The position numbers and the translations under genes are program-made. From Clytia hemisphaerica (Eukaryota; Cnidaria; Hydrozoa; Leptothecata; Clytiidae), in the NCBI GenBank assembly GCA_902728285.1, contig CACVBU010000292.1:519103-583102 (forward strand): a stretch of 64,000 bases of DNA, written 5' to 3'. The notes beneath the pieces are model-generated. The model had not been told where the DNA came from. It worked only from the letters and a program-made list of their open reading frames with translations, and did not search any database. Below are positions 19,791-31,800 of this stretch, one piece after another (positions within the stretch are counted from its first letter, which is position 1; each line of letters starts with the position of its first letter).

Positions 19791-20700
19791 TATATATCGT
19801 GTACACAGAGATTTGTGAATGTTTTTTTTGCTGCAAATCGTTCAAATAATCAATTGAAAAGGGTATCGATTTTAAGAAAGTGAAATTTTGGGTAATTTTT
19901 AAATGCTTTTTGACCGCAAATCGTTCGACTAATAAAATGAAAGTGTATCGATTTGAAGGCAGTGCAGCTGTGCACAGTAATTTTTGAATGTCTTTTTTTA
20001 TCAATTTGGTTTAAGGTCTGAACTCACTTCACCTCTATGGATCTTCTTGTGAGCCAGCCCATCACCTAGGGCGATTAGCAACGCGAGAGGCTACCTCGCT
20101 ACGTGATCCATACGTGGGGCTCGAACCCAGAACCTTCCGATCAGGAGGCGAGCGCTCTACCACTGGACCACACCCCCCCCCCCAAATTTTGGCTGCAAAT
20201 CGTTCAAATAATAAAATGAAGGTGTAAATCGATTTGAGGCAGTGGATCTGTTACAGTAATTTGTGAATGCTTTATGGCTTCAAATCGTTCAGATAATAAA
20301 AGGAAAGTGTATTGTATCGATTTTAAGAAATTGAAAATTGGGGTACACAGTGATTTGTGGATATTTTTTGGCTGCAAATCGTTCAAACGACAAAATGAAA
20401 GTGTTTCGATTTGATTTGAAGTCAGTGAAAATTGGAGTACACATTAAATTGTGAATGTTTTCGGCTGCAAATCGTTCTAATGATAAAATGAAAGTATATC
20501 GATTTTAAGGAAGTGGAAATTTGGTTAATTTTTGCATGATTTTTGGCTGCAAATCGTTTAAATAATGTAATGAAAGTGTACATCGATTTGAAGGGAGTGG
20601 AGCCTGTACACAGTAATTTGTGAATGTTCTTTTCTGCAAATCGTTCAAAGTCGTTCAAATAATAATGAAACTGTATCGATTTGAATGTAGTACAAACTGG
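19791..20700 (-). repeat. Inverted, degenerate continuation of the satellite
   Basis: From about 19,800 the same units appear in the opposite orientation (GCTGCAAATCGTTCAAATAA, AAAATGAAAGTGTATCGATT, GAAGGCAGTG). They are more diverged than the main array. The switch lies at a short palindrome, TATATCGATATATA, near 19,787. A SINE is inserted at about 20,020-20,174. Confidence 0.8.
20020..20174 (-). mobile_element. tRNA-derived SINE
   Basis: On the minus strand the head reads TGGTCCAGTGGTAGAGCGC, a good pol III A box, and GGTTCTGGGTTCGAGCCCC, which holds a B box. The two boxes have tRNA-like spacing. The ends do not form a 7-bp acceptor stem, so a working tRNA gene is unlikely. About 90 bp of unrelated body follow. 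It is inserted in the inverted satellite. Confidence 0.65.
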
Positions 20701-21701
20701 CTGCAAAGAAACTTGTTATTGTTTTTTGGGTGAAAATCAGTAACGATGATACCTTTAGATTTCATCTAAATTTCTGATTACCGAAAGTGTTACCATAGTT
20801 TCTATTGAAAACTCTACTGTATTAGTGTTGGTTAGGTCATTAAATAAAAGTTCAGGAAAGGCGGCTCGCCATCAGTAACGTGGTGGCAGAGGGAAGCGGA
20901 CTTTTTTGAAGGGGCGCCGTAGTAGCTCTTTAGCATCTGATTTCAGCACCCCTATCCCTTCAAGGCGCCCTTTTACTTTTCGTTTTGGTCAAATCCAATC
21001 TCTATATTGTGAATTTTTTCGCTCGCTTCGCTTGGCTCAAAAGAATCTTAATCATCATGAAAGCAGTCAAAAAAGTCCAAATGTTTTTTTTGCTTTGACT
21101 ATAGAGAATTATAATCGAAGAAAGAACATTTATACGTGGTTGCATTTTGTTGTTCCACTCAAATCTTTTCGTGCTCGCTTCTCTCGCATTTCAATGTCAT
21201 CGCAATCCGCTCTCCGCATTCCTTTTCAATAGAAAAATTTCTAAAAATCTTGTTGATGTTTTAAAAACCGAAAATCCAAAACACTGTAAACTAAAAAGGC
21301 AGTGTCCGAATTCTCCATAGAAAGCTGGAAAATGGGGACGCCAAATAGGCCAACCGGGGCGCCAAAAGCTCAAATTCAACTTTTGCCTCCCCAGCCTCGA
21401 CTTAGCCACCACGCTACTGATCGACATGTAAATTTTACGGTTTCTGCATGCTTAGACGATAAAATGAAAAGAAAACCGTTTTTCGCTGATTGTTGCTTCA
21501 ATTTTCTAAATTAAGAGTCATTTTTTTTCCAATATTAAATTGATATTTAATTGATTTCCGATATGAAATTGTTTCTGAAATCGAGTAAAATCAAAATTAA
21601 GTTGAGTTCCAGTTCTCCATAAAATGGTGATGTTATATTGCTAGAATCGCTATAAATTCTGACTAGGAGAATATAAGTAATTTTTAATATAAGCGAGGTC
21701 T
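20701..21701. other. No gene seen
   Basis: One short inverted motif (GAAGGGGCGCC against GGCGCCC) lies near 20,910-20,970. Open frames here are short and have no domain or splice support. Confidence 0.4.
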
Positions 21702-21988
21702 ACCCATTGAGTTTAAAGCCCGAAGGGCTAGAGTCGAATCTCCTGGAAGGGAAATGATGCCACTTATTTCCCATCCTTAACGCGCTCCCCGCGTGGTTTT
21801 TACACAAACGCCGGGTTGAAAGTAAAATATATCGCCAGATTTCGAAAAATGTGCTGCTCAAAAACAAAGAAACTACTAGATTCAATCCGTCGTCGTGATT
21901 GTGGCGCTAATCTTAAGGTTTCAGTTTTTCTTACCTGGGAAGGGTTAAAGATTCTACTCTAGCCCTTCGGGATTTAAACTCAATGGGT
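21702..21988. mobile_element. MITE with ACCCATTGAGTTTAAA ends
   Basis: The left end ACCCATTGAGTTTAAAGCCC is inverted at the right end (GGGATTTAAACTCAATGGGT), with matching CGAAGGGCTAGAGT sequence behind. The 287-bp element has no coding capacity. Confidence 0.7.
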
Positions 21989-22055
21989 TTACCCATAATA
22001 TCCCTAAATCTTACTCACAATTAAAGTTTATTTCAAATTAGCTGGCAGTAAAATT

Positions 22056-23172
22056 TCAAATGCTTGTATTTTCTGATAGGCTTTGAATTAGATAGCTATT
22101 TTGTGCGCGTTGAAAAGATAATCGTGAGTGGGATATTATCAAATAAAAACATTCAAAAAACTTTTGAAAATGAAGATGAAAAATGAAAAAGAAAAAAGTC
22201 AACTCCCGGTACAATTGCGATATATCTCCAAAAAAATTATTCAGGCAAAAGATATGGCTCAAAGTTTATCACTGATTGACTCTGAAAAACACCAAAAAAC
22301 AGCGAAAAACAGCCTTTTTTACAGTAAATTACCTGAAGACTTTGTGTCCTATCTTTTGACTGAATAATTTTTTTGGAAAAATTTTTTCACGGTGATGATG
22401 TTCTAAGATTAAAGAATTAACTTTGTGAAAATGGTAATTATATCACAATTGTACCAGGAGTTGACTTTTTGGACCTACCTTAAGGTAGTCCTTTAAATTA
22501 ACCCTTGTCCGTCCGTCCGTTCGTTCGTCTGTTCGTCCGTCTGTTACCAGCTTTTCTCGAGATAGGCTCATTAGTTTTTTCTGATTTTTCGCACAATGAT
22601 GCAAAATGGCAATGCCCAAAATGTGACGGAGCCCGATTTTTGAAAAAAATTTTTGGGCAAATTTGGGCCAAAAACTGCCTAAAAATAGGGTTTTTCTTTT
22701 TTCGCGATTGGCATTTTTTTCTGATTTTTTGCACGATGATGCAAAATGGTAATTTTCGAAATGTGACGAAGCCTAATTTTCGAAAAGAAAAGTTTTTCCG
22801 GCCGAAAATGTCAGAAATATGCCGGAAAAACCGGTTTTTTGGCATTTTCTCGAGATTTCATCATTAGCTTTTTCTGATTTTTTTGCACAAAGATGCGTAT
22901 TCCACTAACGTTTTAATTATTTTCACTTTTCTATTTCTTCTAATTTTTGCAGTCTAAATTGTCTTACTATTTTTGCCATTTTTCCTATTTTCATCTGATG
23001 TTAATCATTAGGTAGGTCCATTCAGCATGTTGCTCGTTTCTTTTTCATTTTCAGTTTCAAAAATTTTTTGAATTTTTTTATTTGATAATATCCCACTCAC
23101 AATTATCTTTTCAACGCGCACAAGATCGCTATCTAATTCAAAGCCTATCAGAAAATACAAGCATTTGAAATA
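22056..23172. mobile_element. Inverted-repeat element with a nested insertion
   Basis: Arms of about 90-100 bp carry TGCTTGTATTTTCTGATAGG and GCGCGTTGAAAAGATAAT on the left, and the inverse on the right (ATTATCTTTTCAACGCGC, then CCTATCAGAAAATACAAGCA). The interior holds a GGACCTACC element at 22,471-23,019. Confidence 0.7.
22471..23019. mobile_element. GGACCTACC-ended element, copy 2
   Basis: It begins GGACCTACCTTAAGGTAGTC and ends AGGTAGGTCC. A (TCCG/TTCG)n stretch follows the left end, as in the copy at 14,308, and the body has the same TTTTTGCACAATGATGCAAA and CCGGAAA-type blocks. It is about half the length of copy 1. Confidence 0.7.
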
Positions 23173-23223
23173 GACTTTAGATCTTTAACCAAAGAAATCA
23201 GTCTTAACTGAAATGAAACTCCC

Positions 23224-23923
23224 TTAAGAGCTCTGACCATAGTGGAAAATCATTTTCAGAATTTGAAAATAAAACCTTATGTTTTCGCTTCTTTGGCATG
23301 TTTAGGAACAGACTGCTTTTGAAAAATTTAATTTAATTAATTATATCATGAGTAATTAGGAAATAAGTGTGGCATGGACCTTAAAATAAAACGTCATAAC
23401 GACGTTTGTTATTCATATACTTTTACAAAAAATGCTTAATCTTTTTTAATTGGAATTTTTTTCAAATTATTCACAGATAAATGCACAATTTTAAATTTTT
23501 CGAAAATTTTTTCTTAATCCACTTTTCAAAAGTTATGTCAATTTATATGAGAGAAAATAGGGTGAAAAATTGAAGAAAAAGCACTATTTTGAAGATTTTG
23601 AGACAAAGAAGCCATGACAAAAATTTTCCGAAAATCTATTTTTAGTTCCTTAGTAGACACATCACCTGAGCCAAAAATTTTTCCAAAAAGTTTTCTTTTC
23701 GTCGAGAATAAGGTCCTCAAAGTTGAAATATACTCTTCTTCGCAAAAGTCTTCAATTTCTTTTTCATGAAACTTTTTCCTTCCGATTTTTACATTTTTAG
23801 ACGCACAAATAATTGGCCTCACAGAAAATGTATAATATGGTACACTTAAATGGTCTATATAATGCACAAATTAACACTGGTGCATACCAAAATACGAAAA
23901 TTCACTATGGACAGAGCCCTTAA
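23224..23923. mobile_element. TTAA-flanked MITE, copy 1
   Basis: TTAA lies at both ends (23,224 and 23,920). The ends inside it read GAGCTCTGACCATAGTG and CACTATGGACAGAGCCC. The 700-bp body contains AAAACGTCATAACGACGTTT. It is non-coding. TTAA targets are typical of piggyBac-type elements. Copy 2 lies at 35,553-36,244. Confidence 0.75.
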
Positions 23924-24390
23924 GGGTTAGATCTTAGATCTTTAGGACGAGATAATGACGAACCGCATTTCAATGAGTTGTTTTCTATTCCCTTTCAGTT
24001 CTCTGTCTGTTCATCTCCAAAGTCTGATTTTTTACTACTGAAAATGAAAATGAAGTAAAAGAACCCTAGGCAAGGTCTGGGTTTTTTTTTGAAAATTTTG
24101 ATAAAAGAATGGCCTTTTCGCTGGTCTGTGTTCTTCAAAGCTAGAATCCAGGTGGGATTAAGCCCCAGGCATGTGTTTTTTGGGTTTGCAAAATGGAACA
24201 TACTGCATACTGGCAGAGTATTTCCAAAGCCTCGTTTTTTTTAATTCTGGGCCGAAAATGGCCAATTCTCAGGCCCGCGTTTTTGTGTTGAACCTTTTTC
24301 GGGGTGGGTTTTTTCTATATTGGAAAATTTGAATAAAAGTAAATTACCTACCTGGCCTGTGTTTTTGGGGTGTAAAAAGACCATTTCTCT

Positions 24391-24555
24391 ATTCATGATA
24401 TGCATCACTTACAATGTCTTCTGACATTACATCCGTACCCAACAGGTGATTGGTTGCAAGTGACGTATTGACTGATTTTACGTCACTTACAACCAATCAG
24501 CTGTGGGGTCTATGATGTAATGCCAGAAGACATTGTAGTGATGCATATCATGAAT
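24391..24555. mobile_element. Hairpin MITE with ATTCATGATATGCATCACTT ends
   Basis: The 165-bp palindrome has arms of more than 60 nt (ATTCATGATATGCATCACTT, ACAATGTCTTCTG, GTCACTTACAACCAATCA) around a short centre near GACTGATTTTACG. No ORF. Confidence 0.75.
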
Positions 24556-24677
24556 ATTGGAAAATTAAGTGAAAGTAAAGCAACGATACAGTATATATTA
24601 TACAGGCCATTTTCAAGGCCTTGTATTTGATGGATTGTTGTATTTAAGTGCTGTCAATCACTGATGACATAAGTATA

Positions 24678-24909
24678 TACAGTGCAGTATGTCCGTAACA
24701 AAGCAAAATCCTCAAAAAATCTTGTCATGATAAATGACCTACGTTGATTATTATTCTCTTACAAACTAATTAAATTGTCTGGGGAATTAGATATCTTTTG
24801 AATAAGCAAAAAAATTCTAGCATGCAATCGTTAATTCAAATCCCATAAGGCTAAGAATTTTGAGGATTTTAGGTATCAATTTGTGGTCGTTTTTTACGGA
24901 CACACTGTA
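24678..24909. mobile_element. Tc1/mariner-like MITE, copy 2
   Basis: Ends TACAGTGCAGTATGTCCGTA and TTTTTTACGGACACACTGTA match those at 921-1158, in a more diverged copy. TA flanks are present. Confidence 0.6.
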
Positions 24910-24988
24910 CAGGTCAGCCTGGTTCCGGGTGGATCTATTTGACACCGAGTTTAGTAATTTTTAATATCGCTATTTTTCTTACATACAG

Positions 24989-25049
24989 GAACCAGGAACA
25001 CGGGTCAGCTTGTGGATGCCCCCTGATTACCTTTATCTACGGCAACACG
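24989..25049 (+). CDS. Isolated coding-like exon
   Basis: A good acceptor (TTTTTCTTACATACAG) and a donor (ACG|GTAAAA) bound 61 nt. Read in phase 0 it gives EPGTRVSLWMPPDYLYLRQH, with no stop and a protein-like composition. It would join in phase to the 13,148 donor upstream and to the 33,321 exon downstream, so it may be a later exon of the recombinase gene. No other support. Confidence 0.3.
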
Positions 25050-26405
25050 GTAAAATGTTCATTGATAAAAGTGTTAAAATGAATGAAGAAACAACAAATG
25101 TCTGGGTTATCTCTATGATAAATACTCACTCACCCAAATCAGAGTGAGAGTTGCGTACGAAAGAATTCTGGAAACTAATGAGAAGAAGAAGAAAAAGAAG
25201 GCAAAATGACTTGTTTATTGTACCGGTTAACATTATCGCAATAAATCTGTACAGGAGCATTCCATGAGATGCCACACGCGTAACGAAGTTTCTTTGATTT
25301 GTAAAGTGGTTGATTTGTAAAAGGGTCTGAAATTAAAACCAAATTTTAAGGCTATTCTGTTTAATACGAACTAATTTTTAATACAAAAAGTTTCTTTGAA
25401 AAATTTCAAATGTCATTTTTGCAAGTTACGTGTGTGCCACCAACTCACGTTGGAATGTACTGTGAGTGTCTCGGTTGGCTTTCTGTGAAATACAACCTGT
25501 GAAAGCAAAATGGAGAATTCCATTCGGGCAGACTGTCAGCAATAACAAACATTGTTAAATGTTATTATCTTAAGCAACTTTCAAAAAACATCTGAGATGG
25601 AGAAACATTAATTCCATTGACCAGAAGACAATTTGCGATCAAAGCTATAGGAGTAGTGAAAGCTTTTACAATTTTAAAAATTATAAATACAAACATCGCA
25701 TCTTGCAAGCTCCTTTATTGTTCCAAAAGGATCATTTTCTATTGCAAAAAAATTACAATTCTTTTCAACTCCTTTGATGATTAAAAGGAAAGAAATTCCA
25801 AATTCAATTCTCAAGTGACTTACGATAATAGTTTTCTTTTATAAAAGTTATCACAGTCAAATCAAGACACATTTTAGAACAATTCGATGTTTTCAAAAAA
25901 CAGGCTCTCTCTCGTGATAAGCTTGAGATGAATTCATGAAAACAAAACAGACTTTTTGTGCTACTTGATTCCACCACGGGAATTCAAACATATCTAGTTT
26001 GCTTAGTCCAGCTTTCTGGACTAGCTGCTATGGTTACCTTTGTTCTCAGTTGAATAGAACTGCGATTTGCTTTCACAGTGAGTATTACGAACTGTGATTA
26101 TCACAGAAGTTGGAATGTTCATACAAAGCTTTGTTGGCAACGGAGTTGGTAAAGTTCAAACTCCGTACGATATCTTTTGAACTGTTACTGAAACATTTAC
26201 ACCATGAAATTTTATGATTTTTTTTTTTAAACATATACACATCCTCGATAAGAGGTGTTAACGCGGTAGTATATATTTTTTTTAGGTTGTATGTATAGTT
26301 AAACCGTGCAAAATATACGTTAAACCAGAAATATGGCAAAGAAAGATAGATTACGTCTATTCATCTTTTGTTCTCTAGGCTAGTCAACACTTTTTGTTCC
26401 TTTGT
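25050..26405. other. No gene seen
   Basis: AT-rich stretch without supported exons. Text near 25,740-25,960 (AAAGTTATCACAGTCAA, CTCTCTCTCGTG) resembles 33,660-33,850, so a diverged dispersed repeat is present in both places. Confidence 0.4.
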
Positions 26406-27010
26406 AACTGTCAGTTAGGAGTAACTTAAAATTAGCCCATCATCTCGGAATATCAGCAATTTAGCCCAGAATGGGCAATTTAGCCCAGATTATATAGGAA
26501 AATTAGCCCATAATGAAGAAAAATTGATTTTTGAGCGAAATATTAATAGTCGCATTCTATAACTCCTCAGATTTGATTTTTAATGATTCAATCAATGTAT
26601 ATTCCAAATATTATCCCTTAATTAGCTCCAGAATGGGAAATATTCAATTTTTTCTAACTGCGCATGCTCGAGCATATGCGCAGTGAAACAAAATCAGAAA
26701 AAAAGCTTTCTGCACACGGCACTCAATATCTGAAAAATAGCCCATTATCGATTATTTAGCCCATCAGCTAATAATTCTTTTCTAGGAGCTAAACAGGAAA
26801 GATTTTTCAGTGGAGATTATTCTTTGAAACATGAAAAATTTGTTTCTGGCAAAAAAAGATGCGACTACTAATATTTCGCTCAAAAATCAAATTTTTCTTC
26901 ATAATGGGCTAATTTTCCTATATAATCTGGGCTAAATTGCCAATTCTGGGCTAAAATTGCTGATATTCCGAGATGATGGGCTAATTTTAAGTTACTCCTA
27001 ACTGACTGTT
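26406..27010. mobile_element. Foldback element with AACTGTCAGTTAGGAGTAAC ends
   Basis: The left end AACTGTCAGTTAGGAGTAAC is inverted at 26,991-27,010. The arms extend for about 150 bp and repeat TTAGCCCA several times. The centre is unique and non-coding. Confidence 0.75.
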
Positions 27011-27260
27011 AATTTCAATTGTTAAACAGCGTTTTCAGCCAATCAAAGTCAAGGATAACAAAACCTCAGTGCCAAAATCTTCGAGGCTGAGCCAAAAAAA
27101 AGTAATCATATATACGGAATCCTGGTAACCTATGCTACACAGAAAAATCTTTTTCATTTTCTAAATATTCCAGGAATTATTTTTTAGACCTTACGAGTGA
27201 TAGTAAATAACACGCCCTAATTAGCCGATAAGTAGTGAACTATTTCGTTCTTTTGACGTG

Positions 27261-27342
27261 AAGCGTTGGCTCAGTGTGGTTAGCACACTGGGTTTCTAAT
27301 CATAGACACTTTGCATTTAGTGGGTTCGAACCCCGTAGGTAT
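27261..27342 (+). mobile_element. tRNA-derived SINE head
   Basis: GCGTTGGCTCAGTGTGGTTA fits a pol III A box and GTGGGTTCGAACCCCGTAGG holds a perfect B box, 45-50 nt apart as in a tRNA. The extra length between them and the poor acceptor stem argue for a SINE rather than a working tRNA. The tail is not delimited. Confidence 0.6.
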
Positions 27343-28139
27343 CAATTTTGAGCAAGGGGATTTTCCCCGACGAAAGTTTTCAACACAAATAGAAATTGAA
27401 ACTTAATTTCTTAGTTTTAATCTAATACAGTGACCGTGTTGAGGGTCGATCATCGTTATTTCATCAACTGACATCTATTTCTTTCCATCAATCACAAAAA
27501 CAAAATTTCGGGCGAGGATTAAAAAATCAGATAGGATTTTTGGAGGAGTGTTGAAAAGTACGGGGAAATTTTGTAGAAACGATTCCAGGATTGCCTAGAA
27601 TACTTGCTGACATTAGCATTGCGGTATTTTCATTAAAATGTCATGTTGGAAATAAGCCAATTCGATACGACCGTGCTATGTGTATAAAGGGTATGGCCAT
27701 TTTCGTCTTTGAAAAAAGCAAATACCAAAATAATCATCAAATTCAAAATTTCAACAAAAACACGCTCTTAAAAGTTTATCACATTTCCCTTTCTCAAAAT
27801 TCGCTGCGCTTAGATACCGTGGAATTAGGCATGTGCCAATTTCTATTATAACTATCGGCAGAGCGTCTCAAGAAATCTCCTTTTTTATCATCACAGAAGA
27901 AGTGATTTCCTTTACCTCAGATTACACAGTTCAATGTTCATTGTTGAACTGAGGGGAATCTCCTTCAAAACACATTATTAAATATCCCACCTTGCCGCAG
28001 CCTTGAGCTACGGTAAATCTTGCGATTTTTTTATACCGTATTATAGAAAAAACTCAACAGGAATCGTGTATCCATGGATTCATTATAGACACCGGATGAA
28101 CATTAGGTTGAATTTTTTCTCAATTTTTCATGTTCTAGC
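27343..28139. other. No gene seen
   Basis: No exon with paired splice sites and domain content is visible. The longest open frame, 86 codons at 27,591, has no recognisable feature. Confidence 0.4.
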
Positions 28140-28484
28140 TACTTTAGGGGAAGAGACTTTCGCGGAAAGAAACTTTCACGATTCATTAAATTTCCATTGT
28201 TTTTAACCCAGTTTTTTTTATGAATATCTTTGCAACAGGTGGCTAAAAACGCGGGCTTTCTTCGCACGCCCATCAAACCAAAATGTGTCCCAATATTGAT
28301 TTTTAAGTCGGTCTGAATGAAATTTCAATACCAACCGTAAATTTTAGAAAAACATTATTTTCGCGAGAATTAACTTTCACGAATTAGCTTTCAGAATTTT
28401 CGCGTAATTAACTTTCACGAATTTGCCCAAAATTAGCGAAAATCGCGAAAGTTTCTTTCCGCGAAAGTTTCTTCCCCTAAAGTA
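28140..28484. mobile_element. CGCGAAAG-family MITE, related copy
   Basis: Ends TACTTTAGGGGAAGAGACTT and the inverse (AGTTTCTTCCCCTAAAGTA) bound 345 bp full of TTCGCG and TTCACG motifs. It is a variant of the family at 8253 and 58437. Confidence 0.7.
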
Positions 28485-28811
28485 TGTCCGCAGTAACGAC
28501 ATTATTGTTCACCCTCCTTCAGTGATAAAATATTATTTCGCTGCATAGTTGTATTGCCTTTTTACACTATAACGTTGCTTTTGAATTCCCAAATGAGACT
28601 TCAAGTCTTCCTCAGAGAAACAAAACCAAAAAACTAATTACTAACTACATCTCCTTGTGACGTTTCAAGTTGTGAGATAGATGCAACAGTCACGCTATCT
28701 ATAAGAATCTGAACAGTTATACCAGAAAATTTTAGAATCACCTTGCCGCCGCGTGCCGACAATACCATGTGAAGCTAAGGTGCCCCGGTTTAGTATATGT
28801 GAAACCCAGCT

Positions 28812-28822
28812 CTTAACGACTT
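28812..28822. repeat. Target-site duplication of the RTE LINE, left copy
   Basis: CTTAACGACTT here is repeated exactly at 32,071-32,081 on the other side of the LINE. Confidence 0.85.
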
Positions 28823-31800
28823 CATCATCATCATCATCATCTTTCGACCGCGGTCGAGATGATGGATTCCACCCTCTGGCGCCAAGAATCGCGGTCGCGC
28901 ATGGCAGTCTCCAGGTCACTATAATGAAGTCCAGTGTCCCTGCTAACTGCGTCAGTAAAAGTTAACTTTCTCGATCTTTGAACCAGCCGCTTGGGTTTCC
29001 AGAGTAAGAGAGAGGAGATGACTTCTGTGGATGCACGAAGGCAATGACCAGCAAACTGAACACGTCTAGCCTTTAAGATGTTTGAGATAGGCTTAATCGA
29101 ACCATAGATGGTGTTTTTAGTGGGATGATCGCGCCAGGAAAGATTTTTAACTCTTCTTAGAAGGTGTGTGTATGTTCCATCGAGTTGTTTTTCTAATTTA
29201 CGTGTGAAGGACCACGTTTCCGAACCATAAAGAAGGATAGGTTCTATGGTGGATTTAAAAACTTTAATCTTAAGGTTAGAGTCAAGAAGAGAAGATGTCC
29301 AAATTTTGTGTAGTTTGTTACACGCACTCCAGGCAAGTGCTTTGCGAATCTTAAAATCTTTTTCAGATGACGAAATATAGGAGCCTAAGTATTTGTAATC
29401 GTCAACTTTCTTTAATTTGATTCCTGCAACAGTTCTGATACTTTCGGAAGGATCAATGGGATTGAGACTGAAAAACTCGGTTTTTGATTCGTTAAGATGT
29501 AAGCCTATGGAATTTGCAGCCGATTCTAGTGCATTTAGTAATTTTTGAGCGTCTGAAAGCTTAGAACTGGTTAGAGCTATATCATCAGCAAAGTCTGTAT
29601 CAGTGAGATAAGTCGCTGGACTACGAGGCCCAAGTTTATGTTCAAGTAGAAAACCACATTGTGAGATTTTATCAACAGAAATACGCATGATGTAATCTAC
29701 AACTAAAATAAAAAGAAACGGGGCTAGGGTATCACCTTGCAAGATACCTGCTAAGATGGGAAAAGTATCAGTCTCGCCGTCTGTAGTCTGGATAGAAGAT
29801 TTGGTGTCTGTATAAAGAAGCTTGATGGCATTAATGATTTTCAAGGGAATGCCATATAGTGAGAGGATATCAAACATTTTATCTCGATCAACTGAATCGA
29901 AAGCTTTTTTAAAGTCAACAAATACAAGTATAGCGTCGAGATTGAAATTCCTGGCTTCTTCAAGTATGCGACGAAGGGATAGGATTTGTGTTAGTGTGGA
30001 GCGCCCACTACGAAAACCATTTTGGTTTTTACGAAGAATGGGTTCGACTTTAGACCTAATCCTATTGAGTAAAAGTTTGTTGTAAATCTTGGCCGCTATT
30101 GGAAGAAGAGATATACCACGATAGTTAGTGGCAAGAGTGAGGTCTCCCTTTTTCGGAACAGAAATGATATGAGATTTTAGCCAATGATTTGTGCAAACAT
30201 TTTCTTCGAACGCGATATTACAGAGATTAAGAAGGAAACTGTGGAAGTTTTCGTCTTTCCAGATAATAGGTGGAATGTTATCTGGACCGAAAGCTTTACA
30301 AGATTTAGTTTGGGAAAGGACCTTTGTTAATTCTTTTAAAGTGAAAGGAGAAAGAGGAATGTCCAAAGGCGGAGATATTTGTTCCCTTTCCCTGGGTAGA
30401 GAATTATTTTCAGAGAGAATTGGCTTTTTGCCAAGAAGATTTTTAAAATGATTGAGCCAATTATCTAGACGTTTCGCAGTGGATCCGCCTTTTAATTGAA
30501 TGGGGGGTTTCGAATTTTTTCCACTAAGCTCTCTGACTAGGCTCCATGCATTTCGATAAGAGTTATGCGAGAAGTATTCAGACATGGAGTTTATCTTGCC
30601 GTTTATAAAGGATATTTCGGCTTCTAGGTAGGCCTCGTCAAGTTTAGCTTTGCAAGAATCTAAATTTGCCTTTCGCCTGCGCTTAGGGACATTGTTGTAG
30701 AGAGATGCTGCAAGTTTGAGATTTTCTCTTGCTGCAATGACAGACGGGATGTCTTTCGAGTTTGAGATGTTTTCTTTTCTTTTCCTAGGAAGCTGCTCGA
30801 GAGCTATTTTTTCAGTGGTTTCAATCAAACTGGAATAAGCATCTTCAATGTTGTCTTTATTTAGATCCTCAATGAAAAGATGAGAAAAGCGGTTATATAC
30901 TTCGACAGTAAATCTGTTACGGATTTCAGGATTGAGAGAAGATTCCTTCCAATCGATTTTCTTCAGAGGGTGTGGCTTCGAGTGTTTTGATGCACGAAGG
31001 CTCAATTTGATATTTGAGGAAACAATACGATGATCAGAGCTAACAGTGGAGAATGAGGAATATGCCCTGGAGTCTTTAATACTATTCCTCCATTTTTTAC
31101 CAAAGAGAATATAGTCAATTTGAGCTTTATCGCCATTTGGATATCGGAATGTCCAAAGGTGATTGGCACATTTCATGAAATAGTTATTTGAGGAGAAAAG
31201 GCCGTATTCATCAATCAGATCTAAGAGGTATTCGCCATTGCGATTAGTGTGCTTATTAAAGGAGAAAGAGACATCGGGACATGCAAGCTTCGCATTAAAG
31301 TCACCCGCAATGCTTATGAAATTATGTCTTGGTATATCGTCGAGTACATTTTTAAGTTCCAAATAGAATTCCTCAACTTCCTCTTTGGGGGCGCTATTGT
31401 GTGGACTATAGACACAAATAACTGATAAAACTGGATTGCTTGAGAACTCAGCAATCAAAATTCTAGGCGTGATAGATTCTACCTTAATCAAGTTATTTTT
31501 AGCTTTGGAAGAAAGAAGAAGACCTACTCCTCCCACCGTAGTATTAACAGAGTTTTTGGTTGCTGAAGATGTAATAAGTTGAAAAGTAGAGTTTGAAGAA
31601 TACATAAGGTTATCAGCAGGGTGAAAAATGCGATGTTCTTGGATTGCAATCATGTCTATGGAATTTTCAGACATTGAACGCACGAGCTCGTTTATTTGTG
31701 TAGGTCCATTCAAGGTTCGAACATTGAAAGTACTAATTTTCAAGAGATTGGTACATCTCAGTAATTTGTTTTGTTTTGGGTGATCAGGTTCTTTCTTGTC

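Noticed and set aside
20112-20174. Functional tRNA gene
   Set aside because: A and B boxes are good, but the acceptor stem does not pair and the sequence runs on into a SINE body.
20906-21232. 108-codon plus-strand frame
   Set aside because: No domain, no splice context; part lies over a small inverted repeat.
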